Assembly (NCBI GenBank): GCA_035263845.1
Contig: DATFQY010000125.1
Span: 1-64,000 of the forward strand
Length of the DNA stretch: 64,000 nt
Source: JAWOLE01 sp035263845
GTDB lineage: Bacteria; Acidobacteriota; Thermoanaerobaculia; UBA5066; Gp7-AA6
Reading direction: 5' to 3'
A program made the position numbers and the translations under genes. Shown here in pieces: positions 38,338-46,435 of this stretch. Under the pieces are notes generated by a model. It was not told where the DNA came from, ran no database searches, and was given only the letters and a program-made list of their open reading frames with translations. Position 1 is the stretch's first letter, and the number at the start of each line of letters is the position of its first letter.

Positions 38338-39659
38338 AAAGACGAATCCTCGCGATCGCCGCCGCATCGCTCGCTCTCGCCCTCGCTTCTCCGAATCTCC
38401 CGGCCCAGACGTCCACTTCGCCGGCGACCCCTGCGGTGACCGTGCTCAAAGCGGCGCGGATGTTCGACGGCCGCTCGGACTCGACCGTCTCCAACGCGGT
38501 CGTCATCGTCGAGGGAACGAAAATTCGGGAGGTCGGCTCGGGCCTCGCGATTCCCGCGGGCGCCACGGTCGTTGACCTGGGCGACGCGACGCTGCTACCG
38601 GGGTTCATCGACTCGCACATGCACGTGACCGTCGAGGCGGGAGACGACTACGTCTACAGCTTCTTCGACGGGTTGCGCACGACGATCGCGGAGACGGCCA
38701 TCAAGTCGACCACCCACGCGAGGAAGCTGCTCGAGGCCGGGTTCACGACCGTCCGTAACCTTGGGGCCTACGACGATGAGGACGTCGGCCTGCGCAACGC
38801 CATCGCGAAGGGCTACGTGCCGGGGCCGCGCCTGCTCGTCTCGCGCTACGCCCTCGGCGCGAACGGCGGCCACTGCGACCAGACGGGGTTCCCCCCGAAC
38901 AAGCTCGGGCCGGAGTGGGGGCCGGACAAGGGCAAGCTCTCGGGTCCCGCCGAGGCGAGGCAGGCCGTCCGCCTCCAGGTCAAGTACGGCGCCGACGTCA
39001 TCAAGATGTGCGTGTCGGGAGGAGTCCTGTCGCTCGGCGACGACGTGCAGGCGCCGCAGATGACCGACGAGGAGATCGCCGCCGCGGTAGATGAGTCGCA
39101 CCGCCTGGGAAGGAAGACGGCCGCCCACGCGCACGGCGATCTCGCGGCGAGGGCGGCGGTGAAGGCCGGTATCGACTCGATCGAGCACGGCTCCTTCATG
39201 ACGGACGAGACGCTGGCGCTGATGAAGGCGAAGGGGACCTACCTGGTGCCGACGCTCCTGATCGGCGACTGGGTCACGCGGCCCGAGGCGAAGCTCCCGC
39301 CCAACATCGCGGCCAAGGCCAAGGCGGCCGTCTCGGTTCGGTCCGACATGTTCCGGCATGCCCTGAAGACGGGCGTCAAGATCGCCTTCGGGACGGACGC
39401 CGCCGTCTCCTACGGCATCCAGGCCCGGGAGTTCGGCCTGATGACCGCGCTCGGCATGTCGCCGGCCGCCGCGCTGCGCTCCGCGGGGCCGGGAGCGGCG
39501 GACCTGCTCGGCATCTCCGCCCAGGTCGGCACGCTCGAGAAAGGCAAGGAAGCCGACATCGTCGCGGTTCCCGGAGACCCGCTGGCCGACATCCACGTCA
39601 CGGAGAAGGTCAACTTCGTGATGAAGGGCGGCCGGATCTACCGCCAGCCGACGCGATAG
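38334..39659 (+). CDS. Exported metal-dependent amidohydrolase (Xaa-Pro dipeptidase-like)
   Basis: The 441-residue amidohydrolase has a signal peptide and metal ligands in DSHMHV (about 93-98), Lys in DVIKMCVSGG (likely carboxylated), HAHG, IEHGS and GTDAAV. The closest known functional type is the imidazolonepropionase-like/Xaa-Pro dipeptidase group that degrades peptides. GTG 38334 has AAGGAG 7 bases upstream and overlaps the permease stop, so a released amino acid could be imported by that permease. Confidence 0.87.
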   Translation: MKRRILAIAAASLALALASPNLPAQTSTSPATPAVTVLKAARMFDGRSDSTVSNAVVIVEGTKIREVGSGLAIPAGATVVDLGDATLLPGFIDSHMHVTVEAGDDYVYSFFDGLRTTIAETAIKSTTHARKLLEAGFTTVRNLGAYDDEDVGLRNAIAKGYVPGPRLLVSRYALGANGGHCDQTGFPPNKLGPEWGPDKGKLSGPAEARQAVRLQVKYGADVIKMCVSGGVLSLGDDVQAPQMTDEEIAAAVDESHRLGRKTAAHAHGDLAARAAVKAGIDSIEHGSFMTDETLALMKAKGTYLVPTLLIGDWVTRPEAKLPPNIAAKAKAAVSVRSDMFRHALKTGVKIAFGTDAAVSYGIQAREFGLMTALGMSPAAALRSAGPGAADLLGISAQVGTLEKGKEADIVAVPGDPLADIHVTEKVNFVMKGGRIYRQPTR

Positions 39660-39668
39660 AGGCCTGGC

Positions 39669-40040
39669 CTAACTCTTCGCGCGCGACGGCGCCGCGGAGG
39701 GTGTCGAGACCGGAGTCGGGGCGGGACTCGGCGGCAGGAGCGAGGCGTTGAGATGGAAGAGGTCGGCCCTCGGGGTCGGCGAGGGCCCGTACTGACCCTG
39801 CGCCGGGGTTGCGGGCGGCGTCGGCAGGAAGAGCTCGAAGCCGGGACCGAAGCGTATGCCGAATCCGAAGAAGGAGACGCCGAGCCCGGAGCTCTTGTCG
39901 AGAGTCGAGAAGCCCAGCGGACGGCAGGAGGCCGCGGCGTTGCAGCCGTGGATCGGCTGCTGCTGGGCGACCGCGATCGTGGCCGCGGCCGTCAACGAAA
40001 GCAGACCGGTTACCGCGTAGAGAAACCGGCCCGGTCGCAT
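39669..40040 (-). CDS. Small secreted Pro/Thr-rich protein
   Basis: A 123-residue exported protein of unknown function: signal peptide (MRPGRFLYAVTGLLSLTAAATIAVAQQ), two cysteines (HGCNAAASC), a short Gly/Phe-rich part (GVSFFGFGIRFGPGFELF) and a Pro/Thr/Ser-rich tail. AGGGGGC lies just before ATG. It follows the last gene of the polysaccharide operon by 7 bases and may be its distal member. Confidence 0.6.
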   Translation of the reverse strand: MRPGRFLYAVTGLLSLTAAATIAVAQQQPIHGCNAAASCRPLGFSTLDKSSGLGVSFFGFGIRFGPGFELFLPTPPATPAQGQYGPSPTPRADLFHLNASLLPPSPAPTPVSTPSAAPSRAKS

Positions 40041-40047
40041 ATGCCCC

Positions 40048-41781
40048 CTAACCGTTGCGCCGCCTCGCCGATTCCCCGGAACGGATCGTGACGATCGTGA
40101 AGGAGAGCTGCCCGTCCTTCTGGAAGAACCTCCTCTCCTCGACTCGAAGGTCCTGCGAGCGGGCGAGCGCCGCGTCGAAGCGCTGGTGGACGTCAGGATC
40201 GAAGGCGAACGGCTCGGCCCGACGGACGAAGACGCGCTGAGGCCGTCGCACGAGCGTCGCCAGCCACTCCTCCGAGCGCGGGTCCGCCTGCACCTGCAGG
40301 TAAAGGGGGTGGAGGTGGAGCCTGTCCCCGGCGAGGATGACGAGCGGCTGCTCGAGCCCCCAGTCCAGCAGCTCGACGACGTCGTCGCGATGGTCCTTCT
40401 GGAGGACTTCCGCCAGGTCATCGATGGATTCACTCCAGTAGCGATCTCCGCCGCGGGCAGCCAGGTCGCGGTGGAAGGCCTGCGCGAGCGCCAGGTTGGA
40501 AAAGAAGAGAAGCGTGAAGCCGGCGACGGCGGCGACCCGGAACAACCAGCGCGCGGCCGCCCGCCTCGAGTCTCCCGCCAGCCAGAGCGCCGCCAGCCCA
40601 GCCCCCAGAAGAACGTGCGGGAGTGGATAGATCGAGATGACGTGATGAGGTCCGATGGCCATCGGGACGGCGGCCTGCGCGAGGAGCAGAAAGAGGAAGA
40701 CCGCCGTAAAGTATGCGACCGGGCGCCGCCAGGACGACAGCGCCTTCACGAAGAAAGGCACCGCCGCCAGAACCGGAACGAAAAACAGCGCGGCTCGCTC
40801 GACGGAGCCGCCGAGGAACGACCCAGCCTGGAAGTGCTCGCCCAGGAAGAACTCGCCGATCACGCCGCCCATCAGGTCCCGGAGGATGCCCAGGCGGTGC
40901 GCGATGGCCTCGAAGATGCCGACGCTCCTGGCCGAGCTCGCGATCTCCTGTCCCGCCCGGAGCGTGGCGCCCGGGTAGACGACGTTGTAGAGAAGGATCG
41001 GCCACGAGCCCAGCAGGAACCCGCCGGCCGTCACGGCCGCTTCGCGCAGGCGGAGCTTCAGCCCGCGGCCATATCCGATCGCGAAGGCGGCGGCGATCGA
41101 GACGATCGTCCCGAGGAAGTCGAACTTGTAGCAGAGTCCCAGGCCGAGCAGCAGAGCCCCCGCGAAGAGGACGGCCGGATGGCCGCGGTTTTTCCTCCAC
41201 GTCAGGAGCAGCAGCATCGAAGCGACGCGGGCGAAGAAGGCGAAATCGATCGGCCCCCAGTCGCACCGCAGGGCGAGAGCGAGGCTGAGGTCGGACGCCG
41301 CGAGAAGGGCGACCCCGGCGGCCGCGAGCCTCCCGAACTCCGACCGGGCCAGGAAGTACAGCGCGCCGATGCCGAGAAGTCCGACCGCTCCGCTCGTCGC
41401 GCGGATGACGGGCACGCTGACCCCGAAAAGGGCGAAGCTCGAGATCAGGATCCACGCCTTCACCGGCCCGGTGTAGGGGTTCAGCATCATCGGCAGCGCG
41501 TGGCCGAAGACGACGAGCTTGTGATGGGCCGCCGGGTCCGCCGGCGCGCCCCAGACGAAACGCGCGGCGGCGACCGCCGCCCAGGCCTCGTCGCCGTAGA
41601 GCCCGGGCTGGCGGATGTTGCGGAAACAGATCCAGGAATAGACCGCGGCCACCGCGGCCAGGACCGCCGCGTCGGTCCACGCCAGGTCCGGCCAGGGAAA
41701 GGGAGTGGGGGCGGGCGCGAGGCCCGCCCCTGCGGCCCTCTTCCTCGCCGGCCGCCGCGGCTTCGGCGCGGGCCGGTTCAA
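40048..41781 (-). CDS. Membrane glycosyltransferase, GT39/ArnT-like
   Basis: The 577-residue integral-membrane glycosyltransferase uses a polyprenyl-linked sugar donor. The first loop carries LYGDEAWAA (about 60), the acidic motif of the GT-C fold, followed by about 11 hydrophobic segments and a soluble C-terminal domain. The start is TTG 41781, overlapping the previous stop in TTGA. Residues 10-30 (PRRPARKRAAGAGLAPAPTP) are encoded by a GTAGGGGCGGG-type repeat and are not part of the fold. Last glycosyltransferase gene of the operon. Confidence 0.85.
   Translation of the reverse strand: MNRPAPKPRRPARKRAAGAGLAPAPTPFPWPDLAWTDAAVLAAVAAVYSWICFRNIRQPGLYGDEAWAAVAAARFVWGAPADPAAHHKLVVFGHALPMMLNPYTGPVKAWILISSFALFGVSVPVIRATSGAVGLLGIGALYFLARSEFGRLAAAGVALLAASDLSLALALRCDWGPIDFAFFARVASMLLLLTWRKNRGHPAVLFAGALLLGLGLCYKFDFLGTIVSIAAAFAIGYGRGLKLRLREAAVTAGGFLLGSWPILLYNVVYPGATLRAGQEIASSARSVGIFEAIAHRLGILRDLMGGVIGEFFLGEHFQAGSFLGGSVERAALFFVPVLAAVPFFVKALSSWRRPVAYFTAVFLFLLLAQAAVPMAIGPHHVISIYPLPHVLLGAGLAALWLAGDSRRAAARWLFRVAAVAGFTLLFFSNLALAQAFHRDLAARGGDRYWSESIDDLAEVLQKDHRDDVVELLDWGLEQPLVILAGDRLHLHPLYLQVQADPRSEEWLATLVRRPQRVFVRRAEPFAFDPDVHQRFDAALARSQDLRVEERRFFQKDGQLSFTIVTIRSGESARRRNG
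41709..41738. repeat. GTAGGGGCGGG-type palindromic repeat at 5' end of GT39-like gene
   Basis: GGGCGGGC (41709-41716) and GCCCGCCC (41722-41729) form the stem; TGCGGCCCTC follows. Almost identical to 24559-24590. It lies in frame between the TTG start and the first membrane helix. Confidence 0.85.
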
Positions 41782-44012
41782 GGCTCGGGGGCGAGCGCCG
41801 GCGGCGGCTTCAGGAGAGGTCCCGGCGGATCGCTGCGGGCGGCCTCGTGGGGGACCCACGCAGTGCCCCACTTCTCCTCGAAAATCCGCCGATTCGTCTC
41901 GAAGAGGACCTGGTACTCGCGGGCCGGGATCTTGCGGAAGGCGGCCTTCATCCAGTGGTGGACGAAGCTGTCGCGCGCGCAGGCCACGCGGTACCCGGCC
42001 TTCCGGACCCGCAGCGAGTAGTCGTCGTCCTCGAACATCCCGACGCCGAATCGCTCGTCGAGCGGGCCGACCTTTTCGAAGACCTCCCGCCGCATCGCGA
42101 CGCAGAACATGGCGAGCATCGGGATCTCGAAGACCTCGTCGGCGTGTCGGCGGACCCATTCCTCCGCCCAGGCAGGCATCTGCTCGACGTCCGTGTAGGC
42201 GGCCGCGACCATGGCCTCGTTGCCGATGGCGTTGGTGGCCGGGCCGACGATGCCGATCTCGGGATTCGTCGCGAGGTGGCGGACGAGCGCCGCGAGCCAC
42301 CCGCGCGACACGACCGTGTCGTTGTTGAGCAGCACGAGGTAGTCCCCGGACGCCTTCTCCAGGGCGAGGTTGGCCGCCGCGGCGAAGCCGGCGTTGAAAC
42401 TGTTGAGTGTCACCGACAGGTTCGGATAGGCGGCCTGGACGGAGCGGAGGAACTCGGGCGTGCCGTCGGTCGAGCCGTTGTCCACGACGAGGACTTCGAA
42501 GTTGGGCCAGAGGGTGCGGGAGTAGATCGCCTCGAGGCACTTGCGGTTCATCTCGAGGTTTCCGTACGTGACGACGGCGACCGAGACCTTCGGGAACAGC
42601 CGGCGCATCGCGGGCGCCAGCGTCTCGAACCGATCTTCCCAGGTGTTCTCCGCGGCGAAGGCGCGGCGCTCGCGGTCCCGGGCGGCGTCGCGGCGGGACA
42701 GCTCCTCGGAGATCGCCCTCTCGAACTCCTCGGACGTCGAGGCCACCCGGATGAGCGGCGCGAGCCGGACCATCTCCGGCAGCGGCACGGACACGAGAGG
42801 CTTGCCCGCCGCGAGGATCTCGTACGCTTTGACCGGATTGGTCGCCTCGGTCAGCGCGTTGCGCCGGAAAGGGAGAATCGTCACGTCGAACCGGGCGAGC
42901 CACCGCGGCACCTGCCCGTACGGCACCTCGCCGATGAGCTCCACGTTCTCGAGCCGTGAGAGCCGATGGAGGTCCGCGGTGAAGGTCGAGCCGACGAGGA
43001 CGAAGCGCCAGTCGGGGCGCCGCTCGGCCAGGTCCGCGACGAGATCGGAATCGAACCACTCGGCGATCGCGCCGTAGTAGCCGATCGTCGGGGTCGCCGC
43101 CCGGTCCGAGCTGACTCCTGCGAAGTGCCGGAAATCGCAGCCGTTGCGGACGAGCAGGACGTTGCCGTTGGACTTGCGCGCCTCCTTCTCGAGGGGCATC
43201 GAGGAGGTCACGACGAGGTCCGCCTTCCTCCGAAGCCGGTCCTCCCCTTCGAGCATCTCCGGCCGGTTTGTCCCGAAGCCCGCGTGGTGGTCCATGCAGT
43301 CGTAGACCAGCGGCCAGGCCAGCCGCTCGCGCGCCGCCGAGGTCACGGGGTACCAGAAAGGGAGCTGGACGAAGGAGAGCGCCGCGCGGATGTCCCACTC
43401 GCGGCGAAGTGCGTCGAGCCCCTCGAAGAGCTGCGCGAGGGCCTCCCCGTCGAGCGTGCTCTCGTAGATGTTGATCTCTCGCGCCTTGAGCGAGACCTCC
43501 ACGATCCTGTCGCAGATCGGCCTGACCTCGAAGGGCGGCCCGGAGGACCGCAGACGCGGCACGACGTAGAAGACGCGGTGCCCGGCGGCGGCGAACCGGG
43601 ACATGAGCTGCTGCGGGCGCTGGAAGCGGAAGTACCAGTCGATGATGGGAAAGCAGACGATGTCGTGCATTTCGGCGGCGACGGACGGCGCCGGCTCGAC
43701 GTCGAGCGCGGCGGTGGGCGCCGGGGCTGGCGCCGGCTCCGGACTTCCCGCCATGCGGCGAAGCCCGCGGCGAATCGTCCACAGGAAACTGGCGAGCTTC
43801 CAGACTCGCGACCCTCGGATGTTTCGCAGCTCCTCGTTCTTCGCGTAGAGCTGCTGCTTCAAGTCCGAGATCTCGCGCTCGGCCTGCTCGAGACGTTCCC
43901 GGCTCTTTTCCTCCTCGTGGGCGGGCATCGGCCAGGCCCGATGCATGTCGGGCGAGACTCCTTCCCGGTCCGGCTCCGAAAAGGAACGTGCGGGATGCCG
44001 CTCGATGCCCAT
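41778..44012 (-). CDS. Two-domain glycosyltransferase (GT4-like plus GT2)
   Basis: The 744-residue cytoplasmic protein carries an N-terminal coiled coil (about 30-65), a GT-B domain (FPIIDWYFRFQRPQQLMSRF, IGYYGAIAEWFDSDL, ILPFRRNALTEATNPVK; about 110-470) and a GT-A family 2 domain (VAVVTYGNLEMNRKCL, DNGSTDGT, NNDTVV, FEDDDYS; about 475-735). Two sugar transfers by one chain are implied. It starts at ATG 44012, 31 bases after the ABC ATPase gene, the only real gap in the operon. Other in-frame ATGs (MHRAWP, MPAHEEE) may be used. Confidence 0.87.
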   Translation of the reverse strand: MGIERHPARSFSEPDREGVSPDMHRAWPMPAHEEEKSRERLEQAEREISDLKQQLYAKNEELRNIRGSRVWKLASFLWTIRRGLRRMAGSPEPAPAPAPTAALDVEPAPSVAAEMHDIVCFPIIDWYFRFQRPQQLMSRFAAAGHRVFYVVPRLRSSGPPFEVRPICDRIVEVSLKAREINIYESTLDGEALAQLFEGLDALRREWDIRAALSFVQLPFWYPVTSAARERLAWPLVYDCMDHHAGFGTNRPEMLEGEDRLRRKADLVVTSSMPLEKEARKSNGNVLLVRNGCDFRHFAGVSSDRAATPTIGYYGAIAEWFDSDLVADLAERRPDWRFVLVGSTFTADLHRLSRLENVELIGEVPYGQVPRWLARFDVTILPFRRNALTEATNPVKAYEILAAGKPLVSVPLPEMVRLAPLIRVASTSEEFERAISEELSRRDAARDRERRAFAAENTWEDRFETLAPAMRRLFPKVSVAVVTYGNLEMNRKCLEAIYSRTLWPNFEVLVVDNGSTDGTPEFLRSVQAAYPNLSVTLNSFNAGFAAAANLALEKASGDYLVLLNNDTVVSRGWLAALVRHLATNPEIGIVGPATNAIGNEAMVAAAYTDVEQMPAWAEEWVRRHADEVFEIPMLAMFCVAMRREVFEKVGPLDERFGVGMFEDDDYSLRVRKAGYRVACARDSFVHHWMKAAFRKIPAREYQVLFETNRRIFEEKWGTAWVPHEAARSDPPGPLLKPPPALAPEP

Positions 44013-44043
44013 GAACTGGACGCTCAGGGATTCCGCCGCGATT

Positions 44044-44817
44044 CTAGCGCGGAACCTCGGGGGCCCCGGTGAGGGACCAGGAGTGATAGGCGGAGGTGAC
44101 CTCGGAAGAGTCGCCGTCGCGGACCAGGCGGCCCTTGTGAATCCAGACGGTGCGGCGACAGTTCTCGGTGACCTGGGCGAGGTTGTGCGAGACGAGCAGG
44201 ACCGTCTTTCCGGCCTTGCGGAAGGCGTCGATTCTCTCCTTGCACTTGGCCTGGAAGCGCTCGTCGCCGACGGCGAGCGTCTCGTCCACGAGCAGGATGT
44301 CGGGCTCCACGTCCGTCGCGACGGCGAAGGCGAGCCTCGCCGTCATCCCCGAGGAGTAGGTCCGGATCGGAGAGTCGATGAACTCCTCCAGCTCCGCCCA
44401 CGCCACGATGCCGGGGAGCCTCCGGCGCATCTCCCGGCGGGAGAAACCCAGCAGCGCTCCCTGCAGAACCACGTTCTCCCGGCCGGTCAGCTCGTTGTGG
44501 AAGCCCAGGCCCAGCTCCAGGAGCGGGGCGATGCGCCCCGCCACGACGACGCGGCCCACCGTCGGGTAGAGGACGCGCGCGATGAGCTTGAAGAGCGTGG
44601 ATTTCCCGGCGCCGTTTCTTCCGACCACTCCCACTGTCTCGCCCGGCTGGACGGTCAGGTCGAAGTCGCGGACCGCTTCGATCTCGTCGAAGACCACGAG
44701 CCGCTTCAACTTGCGGATCGTGTACTCCTTGAAGGACCGGATCTTCTCGCGGGGCACGCGGTACCGCAGCGTGACGCTCTCCAGCCGGATGGCCGGCCGC
44801 CCGTTGTGGCCGCTCAC
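44044..44817 (-). CDS. Polysaccharide ABC exporter, ATP-binding protein (Wzt/TagH-like)
   Basis: The 257-residue ATPase drives export of the finished polysaccharide. Walker A is GRNGAGKST, the signature YSSGMTARLAFAVA and Walker B ILLVDETLAVGD, all of the TagH/Wzt/RfbB type. The C-terminal carbohydrate-binding domain of longer Wzt proteins is absent, so the exporter would not check a chain terminator. GTG 44817 is 2 bases after the permease stop. Confidence 0.9.
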   Translation of the reverse strand: MSGHNGRPAIRLESVTLRYRVPREKIRSFKEYTIRKLKRLVVFDEIEAVRDFDLTVQPGETVGVVGRNGAGKSTLFKLIARVLYPTVGRVVVAGRIAPLLELGLGFHNELTGRENVVLQGALLGFSRREMRRRLPGIVAWAELEEFIDSPIRTYSSGMTARLAFAVATDVEPDILLVDETLAVGDERFQAKCKERIDAFRKAGKTVLLVSHNLAQVTENCRRTVWIHKGRLVRDGDSSEVTSAYHSWSLTGAPEVPR

Positions 44818-44819
44818 CG

Positions 44820-45671
44820 TCAGCTCTCGAAGGCGTACTGGTCGGCGTGCCGGCAGAAGTACGCCCAGCCCGTCAGCAGGGTGACGACCGCGATCGCGGC
44901 GGCGGGAACGAAGAACTTCGCCTCCGGGATCATGCCGTCGTAGATCGGCCGACGCACGGTCTGGATCAGGTAGAACATCGGGTTGAACCAGAGCGCGTAA
45001 CGGTAGCGGGCGGGCACGATCGACGGGTGGTAGACGACCGGCGTCAGAAAGAACCAAGTCTGGACGAGGACGAGGTACATCTCGCGCACGTCGGAGAAGC
45101 GCGAGGCCAGGGTGAAGACGAAGAACCCGATCCCCGCCGAGAAGAGCGAGATGAGCACGACCGACACGGGAAGGAAGAGCCACGTCGGATGGAGCGGGAA
45201 CCCCATGACGATCAGGATGAGCAGGAGCGGCAGGATCGAGAGCGCGAAGTTGACGAGGCCGACGGCGATGGAGCTGACGACGAAGACCGAGCGCGGGAGG
45301 AAGATCCGCTTGGTCATCTCGTTGGCGTCGAAGGTCTGCGAGGAGGCCGACGAGGTCGTCTGGGCGAAAAACGTCCAGAAGAGCGAGCCCGCCAGGAAGT
45401 ACACGGGGTAGTTCTCGATCTGCTGCCGCAGCAGCGCCGAAAAGACCAGCGTCAGGGCCACCATGTTCAGCAGCGGCGCGAGCATCGTCCAGAAGACTCC
45501 CAGGACCGACCGCTTGTAGCGGATCTTGATGTCGCGGATCGCCATCTCGATCACCAGGTTCCGATAGGCCCAGAGCCCGCGGGCCTCCTCGACGAACCGC
45601 GGCGGTCGGCGCGCGGAGTCGTAGACGGGGACGTCTCGGCCCGCCAACGCCTCCGCGCTCACGCCGACCAT
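44820..45671 (-). CDS. Polysaccharide ABC exporter, permease (Wzm/TagG-like)
   Basis: The 283-residue ABC-2 permease has the amphipathic N-terminal helix LVIEMAIRDIKIRYKRSVLG, then six membrane segments (SVLGVFWTMLAPLLNMV onwards), and NPMFYLIQTVRRPIYDG near the end, as in O-antigen and teichoic-acid exporters. With the ATPase it would export a lipid-linked glycan. ATG 45671 has GGAGG 9 bases upstream and overlaps the deacetylase stop by 13 bases. Confidence 0.9.
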   Translation of the reverse strand: MVGVSAEALAGRDVPVYDSARRPPRFVEEARGLWAYRNLVIEMAIRDIKIRYKRSVLGVFWTMLAPLLNMVALTLVFSALLRQQIENYPVYFLAGSLFWTFFAQTTSSASSQTFDANEMTKRIFLPRSVFVVSSIAVGLVNFALSILPLLLILIVMGFPLHPTWLFLPVSVVLISLFSAGIGFFVFTLASRFSDVREMYLVLVQTWFFLTPVVYHPSIVPARYRYALWFNPMFYLIQTVRRPIYDGMIPEAKFFVPAAAIAVVTLLTGWAYFCRHADQYAFES

Positions 45672-46435
45672 CTTAGCGTCCTCCCCCGCCGCGACACGCG
45701 GCCCGCGGCGCGCAGCCCCCGCCGGGCGGCCAGCCGCAGGTCGAGGGAGGCGGAGAAGAGGCGGCCGAAACGGCGGGGGTCGCGGAAATAGAAGGTCTCA
45801 ACACGGGGGAGGTCGGAGCGGTCGTCGGCCTCGGTCATCCGCGCGTGCCGGGTCGAGAACGAGGCGGAGAAGAGGGACGCCGCGGCGCCGCGGATGGCGG
45901 GGCTAGATCGGCCGCCCGGGTACGCGAAGAGCCTCGGGTCGATTCCGAGGCGCCGGCGGATCTCGCCGGCGGAGGATTCCAGCTGGTCGCGGATGCCCGT
46001 CTCCGGAAGCAGGGTCAGGTCTGCATGATCGCGGGTGTGGGCGCCGATCTCCGCGCCTTTCGCCGTCAGCGCCGCCAGGGCATCCCATCCCAGCAGTGGA
46101 GCGCGCGGGACCCAGGACGGCTGCGACGGCCAGTCGTTGGAGAGCCCCACGCGAGACGTCACCAGGAAGAGGGCGTAAGGAAAGCCGTGCGCTTCCAGGA
46201 TCGGGGCGGCGTGCTCGGCGACGCCGGCGTAGCCGTCGTCGAAGGTCAGGGCGAAGGCGCCATCCCGGACGGGCGGCGATCCGGTGAGAGAGGAAGCGAG
46301 CCGCGAGGGCGCGACGACCTCGCGCCCCGATCTCGCGATGGCTTCGACGTGGGAGCGAAACTCCTCGGGCGAAACGGACAGGACCGAGCCGGTCCGGTCG
46401 ATCGAGTGATAGGTCAGGACCGCGACCCGGGTCAT
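45659..46435 (-). CDS. Polysaccharide deacetylase (NodB domain)
   Basis: The 258-residue enzyme would remove N- or O-acetyl groups from the glycan. Metal and catalytic motifs are TFDDGYAG (motif 1), GAHTRDHADL (motif 2) and FAYPGGRSS (motif 3). There is no signal peptide, so it may act on the lipid-linked precursor in the cytoplasm, although some relatives are lipid-associated. ATG 46435 overlaps the glycosyltransferase stop in ATGA. Confidence 0.87.
   Translation of the reverse strand: MTRVAVLTYHSIDRTGSVLSVSPEEFRSHVEAIARSGREVVAPSRLASSLTGSPPVRDGAFALTFDDGYAGVAEHAAPILEAHGFPYALFLVTSRVGLSNDWPSQPSWVPRAPLLGWDALAALTAKGAEIGAHTRDHADLTLLPETGIRDQLESSAGEIRRRLGIDPRLFAYPGGRSSPAIRGAAASLFSASFSTRHARMTEADDRSDLPRVETFYFRDPRRFGRLFSASLDLRLAARRGLRAAGRVSRRGRTLRWSA

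Noticed and set aside
40048..43782. A single 1244-residue protein spanning the GT39-like gene and the frame opposite the GT4-GT2 gene
   Set aside because: The upstream 660 residues are Arg/Gly/Pro-rich shadow sequence with no family; the real fold begins at TTG 41781.
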